24,491 nucleotides of DNA from CAYLMM01 sp964646035. GTDB lineage: Bacteria; Krumholzibacteriota; Krumholzibacteriia; LZORAL124-64-63. This document shows positions 22,507-24,491 of the stretch, piece by piece. Under the pieces are notes generated by a model that was given only the letters and a program-made list of their open reading frames with translations, ran no database searches and was not told the origin of the DNA. Both the position numbers and the translations under genes were made by a program. The stretch lies in NCBI GenBank assembly GCA_964646035.1, contig CAZYDJ010000019.1, positions 1 through 24,491 of the forward strand, given 5' to 3'. Each line of letters starts with the position of its first letter. The first letter of the stretch is position 1.

Positions 22507-23349
22507 CTACAAGTCCAGGTCGCCGACGTACGAGTCGGTGTATGACGGAGCGACCTTGACGCCGCGGTACTGCGAGGCCCAATCGTACATCATATCGACG
22601 GCGTATTCGCAGTCGTCCTCATAGTAGACGAAGCCCAGGTCGTCGAAGCCTTCCATCTGGTAATACGTGAACACGCCGTTCTGCATCGTGGCGTCGCCGT
22701 CATAGGAGTAGCGTCGGGTGTCGGAAGCGACGGCGATGACGCGGCCGTTGGCGTTCAGTTCGGAGGCCATCAGGCCGATCTGGCAGGCGTCGAATACGAA
22801 GGCCATCTTCACGCTGCCGCAGCCGGCGAACATGTCGCCGAACCATGCCGCGGTGATGTAGGTCAAATCGGCGGTGACGATCTTGCCCCGCGAACCGTGG
22901 CCGGAATACGTAAAGGCGATTTCGTTGCCGGCGGTGCTCAGGGCGACCAGATCGGCGACTTCGGCCTGGATGGCGGCGGCGGTAGCCTGGCCGTCGATCA
23001 GCTCCGTGACCTGGTAGCCTTCGGTCTGCAGGCGGGCTTTCCAGTCCATGGCGTCGTCGTCGCAGTAGTTCAGGTCGTTGGCGGTGCCTTCATAGTCGCT
23101 GATGCCGATGACCAAGGCGTATTTGCCGGCCTTGGCGTCGATGTACGGCTTGACCGGGAAGGCGTCATCGGCCTGCAGGGTGTTCTGCAACTGGACATCT
23201 TCGGGGCGCGTGTCGATGAACTCAGGGCGTTGGAAGACGGATCCGTCGGCGAGTTGAGTGTCAGAGGTCGGAGCGACGGCATTGTCGTCGCTGCAGCCGA
23301 CCAGCATGGCGGCGAGAACCAGGATACTCAGTACGAATAACTTCTTCAT
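22507..23349 (-). CDS. caspase-family (C14, metacaspase-like) lipoprotein
   Basis: A 280-residue protein. Residues 1-19 are a lipoprotein signal with lipobox LVGC (C19), followed by a disordered segment. The caspase-like fold starts near residue 76 (KYALVIGISDYEG, then LNYCDDDAMDWKARL). The catalytic dyad is visible: H151 in TYSGHGS, after strand NEIAFTYSG, and C189 in FVFDACQIG, where most metacaspases have DACHSG. C14 proteases cut after Arg/Lys or Asp; no substrate is evident. The lipobox predicts that it is tethered outside the cytoplasm rather than acting as a cytosolic death protease. ATG with GGAGG 4 bases ahead. It has its own terminator and is probably a single-gene unit. High confidence in family, none in substrate. 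Confidence 0.9.
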   Translation of the reverse strand: MKKLFVLSILVLAAMLVGCSDDNAVAPTSDTQLADGSVFQRPEFIDTRPEDVQLQNTLQADDAFPVKPYIDAKAGKYALVIGISDYEGTANDLNYCDDDAMDWKARLQTEGYQVTELIDGQATAAAIQAEVADLVALSTAGNEIAFTYSGHGSRGKIVTADLTYITAAWFGDMFAGCGSVKMAFVFDACQIGLMASELNANGRVIAVASDTRRYSYDGDATMQNGVFTYYQMEGFDDLGFVYYEDDCEYAVDMMYDWASQYRGVKVAPSYTDSYVGDLDL

Positions 23350-23560
23350 CGTTCCTCCCGAACTTGGCGAGAATGGGGGAGGGGCCGTCAGCCCCGGCGA
23401 TATTGCGGCGAAACGGACGGGAAGGTCCGCTAAGCCAAAAAGGAGAATGTCTCAAACACGACGAATTGTCCACGTCTAATGAATAACGTATATCAATAAC
23501 CTAGCTGTCGAATAGGAAATAGTGCGGGTCCATGGATTATAAGGATGCGCCCCGCGGCTT

Positions 23561-24491
23561 CTAGACCGAGTAGTACTCGGCCTCGGGATGGTGCGCGACC
23601 ACCGCGGAAACGCTCTGCTCGGGATGGAGCTGGCATTCTTTGCTGAGCGAGACACCGATTCGTTCCCAGCCGAGCATCTCGGCCATGATGCGCTGGTCCG
23701 CGAGTTCGGGACAGGCGGGATAGCCGAAGCTGTAGCGGCGGCCGCGGTAGCCGCAGCGGATCACTCCCTCGGCGGTGGGGGCGTCGTCGGCGCCGATGCC
23801 CAATTCGCTGCGCATCCGGCGATGGACGTGTTCGGCCAGCGCCTCGGCGGTCTCGACGGCGAACCCGTGCAGCAGCAGGTACTCGCGGTAGTCGTCCGCC
23901 TGCATCAGCGCCCGGGCCTGTTCGGTGGCCTCCGCGCCGACGGTCACGGCCATCATTCCCAGCACATCGCGGCCGCCGGGGCCGCGGCCCTGGAAATAGT
24001 CGCTCAGGCAACGCCGGGGCGATCTGTCCTGGCGGGGGAAGGTGAAGGTCCAGGCGGGATCGGAATCGCCGGGATCGGCGTAGACCAGCAGCCGGTCGCC
24101 GTCGGCCGCGGCCGAAAACCAGCCCCGGACCGCCGCCGGTTTCAGCCAGCCCTTCTCCCGCGCCGACCGCTTCAGCCGCGCCAGCGCCGGATCGACCTCC
24201 ATCCGCTGCAGCCGCAGGTAATCCGCCTTGGCCATCCCGGCCCGGGTGTAGCCCCAACGCCCCTTGACCAGAGCGGGCCGGTTGAGCAGCTCCCAGATCG
24301 CATCCAACTCGATGCCGGTCTCGATCCGGGTTCCCCAGAAGGGCGGCTCGGGAATACGGGAGAGCGGGCGCACCGGGATGTGAACGGCCGCCGCGGTGTT
24401 TTCGGCCTCGTCGTCGGTTTCATGATCACGGGGGGCTGACGGCGGGGGATCGCCGGCGGAGACGGCGCCGACGAGCTTCAACCCGTCGAAG
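23561..24491 (-). CDS. metH: cobalamin-dependent methionine synthase, C-terminal activation domain (5' part outside window)
   Basis: The visible 310 codons are open to the window end and encode the C-terminal AdoMet-binding reactivation domain of MetH. Evidence includes PEPPFWGTRIETGIELDAIWE at the domain start, AVTVGAEATEQARALMQADDYREY, AEHVHRRMRSELGI, and the AdoMet-binding region RGRRYSFGYPACPELADQ. The last 50 residues (IGVSLSKECQLHPEQSVSAVVAHHPEAEYYS) are the family C-terminus. This domain methylates and reactivates oxidised cob(II)alamin using AdoMet and an electron donor. The homocysteine, folate and B12 domains would lie beyond base 24491; whether they are fused or on a separate gene cannot be seen. 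No terminator was recognised downstream. Confidence 0.9.
   Translation of the reverse strand, partial: FDGLKLVGAVSAGDPPPSAPRDHETDDEAENTAAAVHIPVRPLSRIPEPPFWGTRIETGIELDAIWELLNRPALVKGRWGYTRAGMAKADYLRLQRMEVDPALARLKRSAREKGWLKPAAVRGWFSAAADGDRLLVYADPGDSDPAWTFTFPRQDRSPRRCLSDYFQGRGPGGRDVLGMMAVTVGAEATEQARALMQADDYREYLLLHGFAVETAEALAEHVHRRMRSELGIGADDAPTAEGVIRCGYRGRRYSFGYPACPELADQRIMAEMLGWERIGVSLSKECQLHPEQSVSAVVAHHPEAEYYSV

Noticed and set aside
22507..23349. Metacaspase as part of a CRISPR-Cas or other defence island
   Set aside because: No effector, nuclease or defence gene is nearby, and the lipobox predicts export from the cytoplasm.

Overview
The window is a GC-rich (roughly 60-65 % by eye), densely coded chromosomal segment from a Gram-negative bacterium, probably a draft or metagenome assembly because two 10-N gaps each interrupt a gene. 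The diderm envelope is shown by a TolC-type channel, an RND pump, several lipoproteins and a predicted outer-membrane barrel fused to a protease. Multiheme cytochromes, a sodium-pumping decarboxylase and many secreted or lipidated proteins fit an anaerobic or facultative respirer. The gene styles recall uncultured FCB-group or Deltaproteobacteria-like lineages, but this placement is an inference. No tRNA, rRNA, transposase, phage gene or CRISPR array was seen.

Layout. (1) 1-778, minus: a truncated NAD-dependent sugar epimerase/dehydratase behind a small EamA/SMR-type membrane protein. (2) 1016-7577, plus: a TetR regulator followed by a complete tripartite RND efflux operon (TolC-like channel, lipoprotein adaptor broken by an N gap, pump). 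A palindrome and a dyad lie in the TetR promoter. (3) 7787-11426, plus: a four-gene biotin-dependent sodium-translocating acyl-CoA decarboxylase operon (carboxyltransferase, gamma/OadG-like, biotin carrier, beta pump), ending in a strong hairpin. A YgjV-like membrane protein follows. (4) 12151-15135: an AT-rich intergenic region, then a CbcL-like fusion of an 11-heme cytochrome c to a membrane b-type cytochrome, convergent with a tetraheme cytochrome c554-like protein. The two share a terminator. (5) 15441-17640, minus: an ECF sigma factor, a zf-HC2 anti-sigma factor overlapping it by ATGA, and a DUF4097 beta-repeat protein, together a likely envelope-stress module. (6) 17776-21264, minus: an LppM-like lipoprotein (N gap) downstream of an unusual 855-residue SppA-type S49 protease carrying an N-terminal predicted outer-membrane barrel. 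(7) 21425-24491, minus: a secreted protein of unknown function, a lipoprotein metacaspase, and the C-terminal activation domain of cobalamin-dependent methionine synthase, which runs off the end.

How the genes work together. The decarboxylase would convert methylmalonyl-CoA decarboxylation into a sodium gradient. The cytochrome pair would move electrons from the quinone pool across the envelope. The RND operon exports small molecules under TetR control. The sigma/anti-sigma module, barrel-protease and lipoproteins form an envelope-maintenance neighbourhood. The most unusual items are the 11-heme b/c fusion with its four-fold diheme repeat, the barrel-SppA fusion, and the exported metacaspase.
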